From the NCBI GenBank assembly GCA_032158125.1, contig JASKOT010000013.1:248001-312000 (forward strand): a stretch of 64,000 nt of DNA, in the 5' to 3' direction. Position 1 is the stretch's first letter. Every line of letters starts with the position of its first letter. Source of the stretch: Papiliotrema nemorosa. Taxonomy: Eukaryota; Basidiomycota; Tremellomycetes; Tremellales; Rhynchogastremaceae. Under the pieces are notes generated by a model. It saw nothing but the letters and a program-made list of their open reading frames with translations. It was not told the DNA's origin and searched no databases. The position numbers and the translations under genes were made by a program. Below are positions 11,981 through 22,227 of the stretch, piece after piece.

Positions 11981-12699
11981 ATGTCCAACATCGCTACGTC
12001 TTCCCGAGTCACACTGCGAACGTTACCTCTATTGCGACAGACAGCTCGATATGCTACAACGGCCGGCTCGACTGGCTCATCCCGCCGGAGGAGATCGGAT
12101 GAACCTCCGCCTACCGATGTAGATCTCATCGCACCGTGCGTCTTGCAATAGTCAGAGGTTTCTCCAACTGACTCGTAGACCTGATCCGGCATCTAACATT
12201 CGTCCCATCATATATGCCACTCGCTTAGATCGCAGACCGACCGCTATGTCCCCATTTGCGAGCGAATTCTCAGCTGGTGAAGGATCTTTACACGATTTAG
12301 AGCTGGAATGGAAGTTGGCAAGGGAAAGGGTAGACATGATGAATCATCGATTTTGGGTACGCTTGACATCTTGCTTCTCCTTCAGTTCACCTATTTCTAT
12401 CTCCTATTCCTACTGCGACGAACGCAAGTGGAGGATTGAACAGCTGATCCTAGTCAACGACCAACGCTGAATTCAACGCTCAACTAGCACACCGTCTACA
12501 GGCTCTCCCGCCGGCTTCCGATCCACCTTCAGCTCAAGACCTCAAAAGGAGGGAAGACTGTTTGACACAATTCTATGCCGATTGGCAAATCACCAACCGC
12601 GAAAAACAGGCGAAATGGGTCAAGGAATGGTGGGGAGAGTTATGGCTTGGATTGAGGATGCAACTGAAAGTGCACATACTGCGCTTCTTCAAGCGGTAG
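11981..12699 (+). CDS. COA8: COA8/APOPT1-like mitochondrial cytochrome oxidase assembly protein
   Basis: COA8 is a mitochondrial matrix protein that supports cytochrome c oxidase. The start at 11981 gives a basic presequence (MSNIATSSRVTLRTLPLLRQ). The first exon ends inside the diagnostic block. After splicing it reads DLIAPPDPASNIRPIIYATR, matching the IGPPD..SNLRP block of human COA8. The second exon gives LELEWKLARERVDMMNHRFW, the third AEFNAQLAHRLQ, and then DCLTQFYADWQ and WVKEWWGELWLGLRMQ. The stop at 12697-12699 follows LRFFKR. An in-frame ATG at 11918 is possible but less likely. Family order and spacing match well. Confidence 0.85.
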
Positions 12700-12982
12700 A
12701 AAGTCTACCACTGAGTGAGAGGTATTTTCGGAACCCCTCAGAGGTGGATTGGAGGAGTTCGGCGCTGGAGTGTGTTGTACAGTACTCTACAGTATGTCAC
12801 AATCGCTTGATACATCTTGTATACAGGTCTCTTACATTGGTATCCTTGCCCCTTCTCTTCCTTCCCTCTCACCATCCGCCTATGTTCCTCTCGAAGGTTG
12901 AATAGCTGGCCGAATTGGACAAACACACATGCTTGTACTCCTTATGTCCGTCGCATACATCGATCTTGTCGATACATCGGAA
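12700..12982. other. Intergenic gap before the mini-gene array
   Basis: I see no supported gene here. Open frames are short and lack family signal. The left end holds the COA8 3' region and the right end the 3' region of the first array gene. Confidence 0.5.
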
Positions 12983-13232
12983 TTAAGGTCCGTGAGCCGC
13001 GCAAAACCACTTGCCGGGAGCGACGGGGTTCATGCAGTAGACTTCGTTACCGGATACTCTCACCATGTAGAAGCAACGGACCGGTCCGGCGCACTCGACG
13101 GTGTATCTGTTACTCAGGTTTTCTCAAATCACTGTTCAAGCCCCTCGGCATATGCCTTTAACCCACCCATCATCTTCCCTTTCCTTCTCCCCGTTGTGAT
13201 TCACCGGAGTACTGATCTTGCCCCTGGGCCAT
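12983..13232 (-). CDS. Array copy A: 47-aa Cys/His mini-protein
   Basis: Exon 1 (13213-13232) encodes MAQGQDQ with the last codon split. A 106-nt phase-2 intron (13107-13212, GTACTC...AACAG) leads to exon 2 (12983-13106). The product ends ...VYC-MNPVAPGKWF-C-AA-H-GP, matching the shared C-x10-[FY]C-x2-H half of the family. The upstream cysteines are shifted (C-x12 before the middle Cys instead of C-x9). There is no signal peptide or membrane segment. Exon 1 is inferred because it restores the same M-x-[KQ] start and intron phase seen in copies C-F; a different start is possible. Function is unknown; the Cys/His spacing suggests one zinc site. Confidence 0.5.
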
Positions 13233-13670
13233 TCGGTTGTCATCGCAAAACGTGTCGGTGGATCGATAGATGGATAGGTTTGGGTGCAAAGTGGTAACTT
13301 CTTAAAGGCGATGACTGTCGGAAAGATGGAGAGGACGGCCATCCGGTCTTGCTCACCACTGACGCTGTGTAACAATCGGGTATCCCATCACGCCACGCTT
13401 GTATTTCGGAGAATAACGATCGCGGTCGTGAGTGTCTTCGGCCATTCTTTCAAGGCACGATGAGAGAATGCAGAATGCAATGTGTTTGGGGAGAATGAAA
13501 GCGGGGAGAATGAGCAATCCACACACGGTGGCGATTCCAATTCATCCATCACACCCATCAAGATCCATCGCCTCGCTCGACTTAGGTCATACAGCTACAT
13601 GCGATCCCACATTATACCCAGGCATCATCGACATCGCTCCTAGTCCCTGAACATTTCCCATGTCAAGTGC

Positions 13671-13817
13671 TCATTCCTCGTCGGAACTGTCGAACCAGGG
13701 ATCGGCATAGTTCATGTGGTCTGAACAGAACTGATATCCCGGCACAGCTTGCTCCCCACATACAGTTCCATCGTCAAGAATCACATCGCAAAGGTGGAGC
13801 TCGTCGGCATCGGACAT
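13671..13817 (-). CDS. Array copy B: 48-aa acidic Cys3His mini-protein
   Basis: A single open frame begins MSDADELHLCDVILDDG and continues with one C-x9-C-x10-C-x2-H motif (Cys 10, Cys 20, Cys 31, His 34) and an acidic tail ending DSSDEE. The motif spacing is identical to copies C and E. No upstream coding exon with the shared phase-2 intron fits, because an in-frame TGA lies just upstream, so this copy seems to have a single coding exon. A TATAAAAG box lies about 200 bp upstream. No signal peptide is seen. Function is unknown; zinc binding is inferred. Confidence 0.6.
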   Translation of the reverse strand: MSDADELHLCDVILDDGTVCGEQAVPGYQFCSDHMNYADPWFDSSDEE

Positions 13818-14018
13818 ATTGATCAATCATCTCGTCAGCGCAGATGGGGCTGAAGAGAGGGGAGGAGTTACCTGTTGAGACTGATTGGGATACTCCGTTT
13901 GGGAAAATCTCTTGTGGTGATCGTTGGTCTGTGATATTGTGTTTAAGGGAGTATCAAGCAGGTTGAGGCTGGAAGCGGGATTGAGGATGGTGATCTGGTT
14001 AGTATTGACTGACGTGGG

Positions 14019-14026
14019 CTTTTATA
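14019..14026 (-). promoter_or_regulatory. TATA box upstream of array copy B
   Basis: The minus strand reads TATAAAAG here, about 200 bp before the copy B start at 13817, with no other ATG between it and the start apart from one short overlapping frame. This supports copy B being transcribed. Confidence 0.45.
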
Positions 14027-14409
14027 GACTGACTGATCCCCATAGCCACACAACGCAAGGTGCTTTTCGGATGACATCGGGCTCCACACGGTGCGCTCAT
14101 ACCGAAGACATAGCCATCCGGATCAGCGAGAAGCTTCTCCCAGGACCGGACTTCTCTAGGTCCGAAGTGGGGCGCTCGGCGAGCTCGGCGCGATGGCTTT
14201 GTATTTCATTCATACTAAGCGGTTCTCTTTTCTCTGACTCCGTCAACATTTTGATCACACGTACTGTAGATGTCGGCTGTGCGTCAGTACCTAGTACAAT
14301 GCATTGTCGACTTAAGAGATCGACCCGAAAACGTAGACTCCTATACCGACCAAATGTTCCGGATACATACGTTTCAGAACACGTCTGGTGGATGTGCTGT
14401 GGCCTCAAG

Positions 14410-14635
14410 TTAGCTACAGTATGATCCATCCTCGTATGTTTCATTCTCGTGTAGTTCGCAATATTCCTCCCCCTCCACTGCGTCCTCCACACATTGCTCC
14501 CACTCATTATACATCCACGCGCATTGTTCCGGTTCATCCTGAATCTGGTCCGGGATACTGCAGTCACTACGGCCAGGAGACATGGGGCTGTCAAGCTCAC
14601 TGCTGGACCTCCCTGAGGTAAGGGTTCTTGCCCAT
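14410..14635 (-). CDS. Array copy C: 60-aa Cys3His mini-protein
   Basis: Exon 1 (14601-14635) encodes MGKNPYLREVQ plus two bases. A 43-nt intron (14558-14600, GTGAGC...GACTGCAG) interrupts in phase 2, and exon 2 (14410-14557) runs to a TAA. The spliced frame gives 60 residues with EQCAWMYNEWEQC followed by VEDAVEGEEYCELH: C-x9-C-x10-C-x2-H, the same spacing as copies B and E. The tail is acidic with one extra Cys (YEDGSYCS). An ATG-initiated reading of the unspliced intron (MSPGRSDC) is also open, but the spliced form matches copies D, E and F. Function is unknown. Confidence 0.6.
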
Positions 14636-15308
14636 GTTACCGCGGACTGATGACCGGTGAGTGTATGACACGCGCGTGGAAAATTGGCCCGGAGAGACTT
14701 GTCGTCTCAGAACGTGAGGCACGATATTTAAACTCGTCAACCACTCTTGTTCTCAACGGGACTGTATTCCAATTGATAGTCTGAGATATCGCACTACAGG
14801 AATGCTGAGATGTCAGGTTGAAGAACAGCTTCGAAGAGGCTATTGGTCTAACACGCCAGCCATGTTTAGCACGTTTGTGATGACTAGCTTAAGATTCGCA
14901 ACTTTGACGTAAGCATCTTCCTTGTGCATAAACAAAAGTCATGATCAGACCTGTTTGAGGTGAGCGGGAGCCTCGACACACAAACAGTGTGAATCCCTGT
15001 GGGCGGGACCAAAATGCTGTCACTCCTTGCTCCGCCCGTCTGCTTGCAGGTATCTGGCATCACATAGACACATAGACTCGGAATATCTGCGAAATCCCTT
15101 GATAGAGAAGGTCTAAGCTGTTGCCTCTGGGTCGAAGCGTGACGAAGTGAGACCAAGGTGGGCGACCGAAGTGAGTGGCGATTGTCGTGTAACCATCAAA
15201 AGTCTCCGAGAAGCCGTGAAACTCCATCGTACATGCATGTTGGTGATCACGACGAGGCATGGGTCTTCACACCATAAGATACCCATCCACAATATCCCCA
15301 GGAGGTGT

Positions 15309-15507
15309 TCACGACTCGGCCTCTTCTGGATCCGGCTCGTCAGGGTCGGGCATGTGGAATTCGCAGTAAGGAGTACCGGGGATGACTTCGTTGGGAAAGT
15401 AATTGAGGTCAGCGTCCTCCCAGGCGCAAAGGATGTAGCTTGACGGGTCAGTGTTGCTCATATCCCCTCCATTCGATATGGAATAATACGTACTCGTATT
15501 TGGGCAT
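15309..15507 (-). CDS. Array copy D: 47-aa mini-protein with Phe in place of the middle Cys
   Basis: Exon 1 (15494-15507) encodes MPKY plus two bases. A 55-nt phase-2 intron (15439-15493, GTACGT...ACTGACCCGTCAAG) has a good branch point. Exon 2 (15309-15438) gives YILCAWEDADLNYFPNEVIP and then GTPYCEFH with a Pro/Asp/Glu tail. Aligned to copy C without gaps, Cys 0, Trp 2, Gly 17, Tyr 20, Cys 21, Glu 22 and His 24 all match, but the middle Cys is Phe (TTC, one base from TGC). An intact alternative start inside the intron (MSNTDPSS) is also in frame. The copy may have lost metal binding or may bind differently. Confidence 0.58.
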
Positions 15508-16057
15508 ACTTGTGAGTATCACGCTTCGCTGAATAGGTCGACACTTGGGCGGTATTGTGGTTTTTCTCGGATGAGATGGGTAGTGATATTGAGCGAAGGC
15601 GATGGGGAAAGAAGACAATCAAGTCGATCAAATGACACTGTATCATCTTCATCACCGTCCTCGGCCAAAGACTGATTTCAGACTAGGGTGCCGACTCTTT
15701 TTGGGGTCAGCGAATACAAAAGCTTCGAAGATCGGTTGACATTTGCCGGGATCCATTCCATGACCAGGCACCGTTTTGCACATCACTTGACCTTCTATGT
15801 GTGCTCGATCAACACGTCTGCCAAGTCAGATACAGGTACACCGGGTGGCCGGACGACGACTTGGGCGCAACAGATGGCGTGCGCGATCAACGTTTTCAGA
15901 CTGTGCAACTGAGGTGCGCATACTGATTCCGGGCACAGATGATGCATCTTCACTTGATGGAGTGGCAAGTATACAGTACATCGCAATGTCTCTCATCGCA
16001 ACACAGAAGCGGATGATGCAAATCCGGAGTGGTCGAGCATGCCGAAGCAGGGACAAT

Positions 16058-16309
16058 CTAGTTGCCACGCTTCACGACCGTATCGTCGTGCTCTGCGCAA
16101 AACTCAGAATCAGGTTCAGCGAGTCCATCGCATTGTTCCCCGTCCGAATCGACATATTCGCATTGTTCAGGGAGATCCTCCCCCTCCACTTCTTCAATCA
16201 TGCTAGTATGAGCTCCGAGCGGACATTGAGTTTTGGAGAAGAAGAGGTGAACTCACATCATGGGGACTTTCGAATAGTTTCGTCGTCCCGCACAAGTGTA
16301 CTTGGCCAT
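16058..16309 (-). CDS. Array copy E: 65-aa acidic Cys3His mini-protein
   Basis: Exon 1 (16257-16309) encodes MAKYTCAGRRNYSKVPM plus two bases. A 54-nt phase-2 intron (16203-16256, GTGAGT...CATACTAG) is followed by exon 2 (16058-16202), ending in TAG. The core is EQCEYVDSDGEQCDGLAEP then DSEFCAEHDD: C-x9-C-x10-C-x2-H, with the same spacing as copies B and C. The linker before the motif is very acidic (EEVEGEDLPE). It is the longest intact member and has an extra Cys in exon 1. No transport signal is visible. The motif resembles the widespread C..G..C...[FY]C..H treble-clef-like knuckle; no specific family is recognised. Confidence 0.62.
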
Positions 16310-16871
16310 GCGAAGTTTGATGTTAGGGTGCCAGTGAGAAGGTTGATGGTGCACTTTTCGGGGTGAGATGAGGTCAAAGCTGAGAAGGCGGGGTCGTAGC
16401 TTGATATAGGAAGCTGAGAAAAGTAGAGTGAGAAGGAAATCGAGAGTGAGGCAGCCTTGCATGGTTACAGTACAGTAAGCGATGATCGTATACACAGATG
16501 ACGCTGAATCCCGGTGACCGACATGAAATCGTTCGGCGATCAACAGAATATTCCATCAGAATGGGACAAAGCGCCGTAGACCAGTGCAAGTGCTCCGTGA
16601 TGACCCGATGTCTCTCCTACACGCACACACACAGGCCGTCAAGTGGCGAGAGTTCAAGAGTGACAGATACAGTACGAGTACGACCTGAGAGATTCTGTTC
16701 AGATGGAATGCGACCAGAATGCCAAGCACAGCCAACGAGGTTATGTGTCTGCATCCACGTCTCTGCTACATATCGTACATTCTCCTATGTCTCGTCCTGA
16801 GCTCGTTCTACGCATAGCGATCCTCAGTCCACTTGACCATGACAGTTGAAGCGGATCAGGGGGAACATGGT

Positions 16872-17078
16872 TTAGTCAGAGTCTGACTCGTTTGCCCACC
16901 TGTCCTTGATATCGGCGTGCTTGGTGCAATAGCCATTTCGATCAGGTTGGGCAGCTTCCATGCAGTTGGATTGGTCCGCAAACACCCAGCTGCAAAGACC
17001 GGTCCATCGTCCGAGCTTTCTACAACCATCAGTCATCTTCGGTTCCAGGTAGGATGCTTACTCGCTCCACTTGGCCAT
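16872..17078 (-). CDS. Array copy F: 54-aa Cys3His mini-protein
   Basis: Exon 1 (17062-17078) encodes MAKWS plus two bases. A 42-nt intron (17020-17061, GTAAGC...ACTGATGGTTGTAG) sits in phase 2, and exon 2 (16872-17019) ends in TAA. The core is GLCSWVFADQSNCMEAAQPD then RNGYCTKHAD: C-x9-C-x11-C-x2-H, one residue longer than copies B, C and E. The C-terminus is acidic (ANESDSD). C-x-W after the first Cys is shared with copies C and D. The intron has consensus ends and a recognisable branch point, making this one of the better supported splice models in the array. Confidence 0.62.
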
Positions 17079-17702
17079 GGTGTCAGTAAGAGTGCGAGTT
17101 GAAAGTTGTTGCAGGTCTGGATGATCAGCTAGTGATTGATGCATATCGCTAGACTAGTACATACCCCGAACGAAGTGATGTGAATATGCGTGATACCGGA
17201 GACTTGAAGGTGGAGTCAATGAAGTTGATGAAGGTGATGAGGAGTGCATTCCGAGAGTCGGATGGTACATCGAGAAGAATCCTCTGTGATGTGCGATGGT
17301 GGTCGTGTAGAACACGAGGCTTTGGTCGCCGGATCATCTCGCACAACCACCAGCCTGTGTCAAGCTCCAGGTACCTGACCTCAAGGCACGGCAAGGACGC
17401 CCTCGACGGCTGTGTGGGATTCCTCGTCTCTTCTGCGCATAATCTGAACTCACTTGCACCTAATTGACCGCAGACAACGTCCTTTCTCTACCACGACGCC
17501 AAGTCTTAAGCCCTCGGACACTCTTCTTGACTGGCGGGTGCACATTTGGCGGACGACTTTGTTGCGCTATTGCGCTGTGCTGTACTCGCTTTGCAAATCC
17601 CTCCCTCAAGCCATCCAAGGTGTTCACCTCGGAGGAGGGACGTTAGGATGACACGTTTAGAATGATACGTAGAATGAGTAGAGGCTAGCCAATGAGCTAC
17701 AG

Positions 17703-17894
17703 CTAATTGTGAGAACGACGGATGACATTGAAGGACCCAGAGATGAGGATTATGACCCGGAGCAGAGTGCTTGCAACCGAATCGAACCTGTACCGGCTCG
17801 ACGAATCTGGGCGTTCGTCGTGAAGGGATCTCTTCCATAGTACAGTACGCCATACGCATTGAACGTTGGTCATCGATTGGCGGCGCGTGTGCAA
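17703..17894 (-). pseudogene. Probable decayed copy G of the mini-gene array
   Basis: An ATG at 17894 lies 816 bp upstream of the copy F start, matching the spacing of the array. One frame reads MTNVQCVWRTVLWKR, recalling the Q-C-[AV]-W opening of copy C, but later Cys positions are Ser or Arg. Another overlapping frame keeps a GCKHS end like the CTKH of copy F. No single frame keeps the whole motif, so this looks like a decayed member. The similarity is weak and needs alignment. Confidence 0.3.
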
Positions 17895-19540
17895 CGATGC
17901 CGACCGACAATCCCACTACCTGCGGCGTTTGGCGTAGCAGATGTTCTTCGTGTATCAATCAGTCACATGTATCCTTTTTGCATCGCTCAGGTGTCTCGAG
18001 CGCGGCTTTCAAGAATGAGCGATCGTGAGTTCTGCCTAACCAAGTCAGCATCTGAGTCGGCTCAGCGATCTCGGTCTGACTCTACTGGATTCCACTGTTT
18101 CATGTGCTCGCACTGGACTGGCCGTTGACGTCGGTCAGCATGACATCTCATGATGATTCTGCTGTAGCAGTCAGTCAATCCGACTTTGACCGCGAAAAAT
18201 TCGCTCAGACGCCGTCGTTTCTGTCAGATCGTAGCTGGGCAAAGGCATGCTTGCGGGAAAGCTGTTTGTCCTTGCGAGGTGATCCTTTGCAACGCGAATG
18301 GACATTACTTCGTGGTCCCCGTAGCCCGACACAAGTCAGTCAAATCGAATGATGGGAATGCCGAGCCCCAGCATGGTGCTTGGCGATTCCTACTTTCCCA
18401 GATTCAATTGCAGGGATGTCAAACGTGGGACAACTGCCGCATCCGACCCTGGATTACCGGATCCTGGGGCTGCCATTGCCGGCGGTCATTGAGAAAATCG
18501 CGCAGGGATGACCACGCATCTGGTCTGCCAAGGTGCCGAGGCGATGCTGTTTCCCATTCGGAATCCCCATCTTTGACTTCGGTTACAGCAGGACGTGTTT
18601 CGTATCTCCTGTTCTTTCGGTATCGTCTTCGCTTCATCTCCCCGCGGGTGCCGCTTGGGGTGACCCGCGCAGTGCGACCGTCTCGTCGATACCTCCACCG
18701 ACAGCGAGAGTGCACACATGCGACCAGGTTCGGCCCCCGCGGACGTAGCTGACTGCAAAGGGGGAAAGGTTTCGAGGTCCAATCTAGTTTGTTCGGAGTT
18801 GAGCGGGTCTCAGGGTTGCATTCCCTCGAGGCTTGATTCAGGGTGCTGTTGCGGCAATGGCATCTAGGGAACTTCACCGTTGAAAAACACCCTAGCGGAT
18901 TCTGCATGGGAAAGAAAACAGTCGTTTTGAACATGGGATCAACGATGGGCAGTCGTGCTTGAATCAGCGATCAACAACCCCGACCATGGTCTTCTCCATG
19001 AAATCGATTGCTCCACTGTGACGACCGCCGAGAGCGGTCGCATGCATGCATGCTGTCTTCTGACCGTCGGAATAGGAAAATGACGTCTGTGCCCGTTGAA
19101 AAAGGAGGCGTCGAGCAATCGCAGCCAAGAATTGTCGCATGCCGTCAACGATACTCAAATAAGCAGTCATGTGCCACCCGCCCAGATTTTCACCGGCCAC
19201 TGCCGACTCTGCTCTTCCGCCTTGTCGCCCATTGACCCGTCGGGTATGGGCCTTTTGACAACGTCATCGCTCCATCACCCCACTCTCGCTTGACTTTGTG
19301 TTTCAATTCTTGCCGAAAGACTTTCCCTAGGACGGAACCGCGATTTTTTCTCTGGTGGTCCCCCGAGCTAACAAGGTACAAGGGGGGGTCCATCGGGTCA
19401 CGAGAGCGCATGTGGCGAAAAACCAGGGTGGGGAGAGAACAAACCCAAACCGGACAAACGGTGGAAAGACAGACTGACGCAAACAGACGACGTCCTGAAA
19501 TCGTCTTGCCCCCCCCCATCTGGGTCCGTCTGGGTCTCAG
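17895..19540. other. Gene-poor stretch between mini-gene array and sugar transporter
   Basis: No convincing gene is seen. Open frames here (for example 18104-18752 on plus and 18419-18934 on minus) are Arg/Ser-rich, lack splice-supported continuation and show no family motifs. A short minus-strand frame near 18720 contains a SHCAGH end that could be another relic of the array. Poly-C and poly-G runs occur near 19380 and 19510. Confidence 0.45.
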
Positions 19541-19550
19541 TTTTATAAAA
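19541..19550 (+). promoter_or_regulatory. TATA box of the sugar transporter gene
   Basis: TTTTATAAAA lies about 185 bp before the ATG at 19732, followed by a pyrimidine-rich leader. A C-rich run (eight or more C) just upstream, near 19510, could be a GC-box/Mig1-like site, which is an inference only. Confidence 0.5.
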
Positions 19551-19731
19551 GACCAAAACAATCCATCCCCATCCTTGCCCCTCTATCTGTTCGTCTATCC
19601 AACCCACTCTCCCATCGCTAGTGTTCACACGCCCCACCGACCCCCCAAGTCGTATCTACCATCTCCATACTGCGGGATAGCAGTCACACTCAGCAACTTT
19701 CATACACATCAAGTAACCCTCTCTACCAACC

Positions 19732-21737
19732 ATGGGTGGAGGAGCAGCTGCAGGCGGTGACTTTGACGCCGTTCTGGCTCAACAAGGAGAACAAGGCTGG
19801 AGAGGATTGTTCAAGAATGGTAAAGTTATCGCGATCACCGTCTTTGCCTCGCTCGGAGGTGTTTTGTACGGTTACAACCAAGGTGTTTTCGGACAAGTCC
19901 AAGTGATGCAGTCGTTTGAATACCGATACCCCGATACAGTGAGTCTTCCACATCTCTCCCTAGTCAGAGACCGCTGACACTGCGACAGTTGCTAGAATAC
20001 TTTGACGACGCGAAGACTCAACGAAACCCCAACTTCAAAGGTGCTCAATCCCTCGCTCTCTTGACCGCCATTCTCGAACTTGGTGCCTTTGTGGGAGCTC
20101 TGATCGCTGGTCCCCTCGCCGATATCTTTTCTCGAAAAGTGAGTGACAAAGCGACCGCCAAAATCTGACAGGACAATCCGCTGATGCTTCAGTTCTCCAT
20201 CTCTGGATGGTGTATTATCTTCATGGTCGGAACCATTGTCCAGGTTGCTGCTAACCGGGATGTCGGTTGCATCTACGGTGAGTTTCAAATCCTGTAGATT
20301 GGGAAGAGCGCAGCTGACTCGAATAGCTGGTCGATTCGTAGGCGGTCTCGGAGTCGGAGCTCTTTCTATGCTTGTCCCCATGTACAATGCCGAGCTCGCG
20401 CCCCCAGGAATCCGAGGGTCTCTTGTCGCACTCCAGCAGTTAGCCATCACTTGTGAGTCGATATCTGCCTTGCCACGACTGTGCTAATCTTGTCAGTCGG
20501 TATTCTGGTGTCCTACTGGATTGCCTATGGAACCAACTACATCGGAGGAACCACGTACCCCGGTCAATCTGAAGCCGCTTGGCGAGTCCCTTTGGCTCTC
20601 CAGCTCATCCCTGCCATCATCCTCTGCGTCGGTGTCATCTGGCTCCCATTCTCCCCTCGATGGCTCATGCTTCGAGGACGAGAGGAGGAATGTCTCGACA
20701 CCCTTGCCTTCCTGCGATCTCGACCCGCAGAGTCTCCGGAGGTCCAATACGAGTTCCGAGCTTTGCAGGCTGAGCGATTGGTCGAAGTCGAGGCTGCCAA
20801 GGAGCGATATGGAGCCGAAAAGGTTACTTTCCGAGTCGGTCTTCTCGAGTACAAGCGACTGTTCACCACCAAGGCTCTCTTGCACCGTCTCATGCTTGGA
20901 GCGGCTGCGCAAGGACTCCAGCAGTGGACCGGAATCAAGTATGTTGCCACTGTCAGGTGGACCGTATACTGACTGCCAGCGCAATCATCTACTACGCTCC
21001 CCGAATCTTTGAACAAATTGGTCTGACCGGAAACACAATCTCCCTCTTGGCTACTGGTATCGTCGGTGTTGTCAACTTTGTCATGACCATCCCTGCCGTC
21101 CTCTTTGTCGACAACTTTGGTCGAAAGCCCATGTTGGCCATTGGAGAAGCCAACATGGCCGTGTCTCACGCTACCATCGCCGCCATCATTGCCGTCTACG
21201 GTGGACGATTCGACCAACACAAGTCTGCAGGAAACGGAGCCGTGTTTATGGTCTATTGGTACATCACTTGGTTCGCTGTGACCTGGGGACCGTTGGCTTG
21301 GGTCGTGTCTGCCGAGGTGTTCCCCCTTGACATGCGAGCCAAGGGAATGTCCATCTCGTCGGCTGTCAACTGGCTCATGAGTGAGTTGACGTCTTTTGAC
21401 TCAAACAGCATGTGAGGCTGACATGACAGACTTCACCGTTGCCGAGGTCACTCCTGTCATGTTTGACAATATCGGATACAGGACTTACCTCGTATTCATG
21501 TGCTTCTGTGTCGTCGGTTTCATCTACGCCGTCTTCATCCTTCCCGAGCTCAAGGGTTTGTCGCTCGAGGAGGTCGACGCCATTTTCAACGACCGATCGG
21601 GTGCCGAGGACCGAGCTCGACGAGAACGAGTTGCCAAGCAGATTGGTCTCGACAAGGCTGCTCAGGATGTCCAGCACAAGGAGACTGGCGAGAAGGGTAC
21701 CAGCCGATTCAACGGTGATGCCTCGAACGCTGTCTAA
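19732..21737 (+). CDS. MFS monosaccharide/hexose transporter
   Basis: This is a plasma-membrane sugar porter of the major facilitator superfamily with about 12 TM helices. The start at 19732 encodes MGGGAAAGGDFDAVLAQQ, then FASLGGVLYGYNQGVFGQV in TM1. Short introns break the frame at about 19939, 20139, 20279, 20452, 20940 and 21379. Sugar-transporter signatures are clear: GRFVGGLGVGALSMLVPMY, ELAPPGIRGSLVALQQLAI, the TM7 motif LQQWTGINAIIYYAPRIF after splicing, DNFGRKPMLAIG, and AEVFPLDMRAKGMSIS. The cytosolic tail is charged (SGAEDRARRERVAKQ). Codon bias is strong. Substrate (glucose or another sugar) cannot be read from the sequence. Confidence 0.93.
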
Positions 21738-22227
21738 GTGGTGTTTAAGAAGTAATGAAGAAGAGCGAAGCAGTAAACTTGAGAAGAATCCTCTATTTTC
21801 AGCTTTCGTAATTTGCATGCACCTGTCGCTCCATCTTGATGCGGATCATGGCAATCCGTCGTCCACGATACAGCTGACACAGCAAGACCAACTCATGCCC
21901 CAGTCCTTTGGCTTTTTACCCCGCGATCCTTTGTAGGCCGGTCACCTCGCGACCGTCTCTGACGCGTTTCACATCTTGTGAAGGCTGCTGGGGCAATGAG
22001 CAGACGAAGAGGAGGACGTGATGTCTGGTCGCGTTCGATTTGTGTGACAATTGCTTGCAGTAATCAGAAATTTGTAACTGACCGAGCGCATGTCATCTAC
22101 GTCCCGGTTGACCTGAGGATCACACCTCTCGTCAAGCATATACTCGTCTTGATTTCCTTCCCGACGCTGGTAGGATCCCGCCCATCGTCAAGGACTTTCT
22201 CGTACGGGTGGCACCCCATAGCCAATC
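21738..22227. other. Intergenic region after the transporter
   Basis: It carries the transporter 3' region and the promoter of the next gene. I see no gene and no clear TATA element. Confidence 0.5.

Noticed and set aside
12929..13297. 122-aa plus-strand open frame
   Set aside because: It lies antisense to array copy A, lacks a family signal and looks like a shadow of that gene.
15797..15986. Minus-strand frame with CCAQVVVRPPGVP and a final LIEHT, a possible extra array copy
   Set aside because: Only the first Cys and last His loosely fit the motif; the position breaks the array spacing and overlaps the spacer between D and E.
16600..16800. Plus-strand frame with FCSDGMRPECQAQ and CVCIH, resembling the mini-protein motif
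   Set aside because: It is on the opposite strand to the array, the spacing is wrong, and it lies in the spacer between copies E and F; likely chance.
18104..18934. Long open frames on both strands (up to 188 aa)
   Set aside because: Arg/Ser-rich composition, no splice-supported continuation and no motif; mutual shadows in GC-rich DNA.
20493..21220. 160-220 aa frames overlapping the sugar transporter
   Set aside because: Shadows of the highly codon-biased transporter; no hydrophobic or family pattern.
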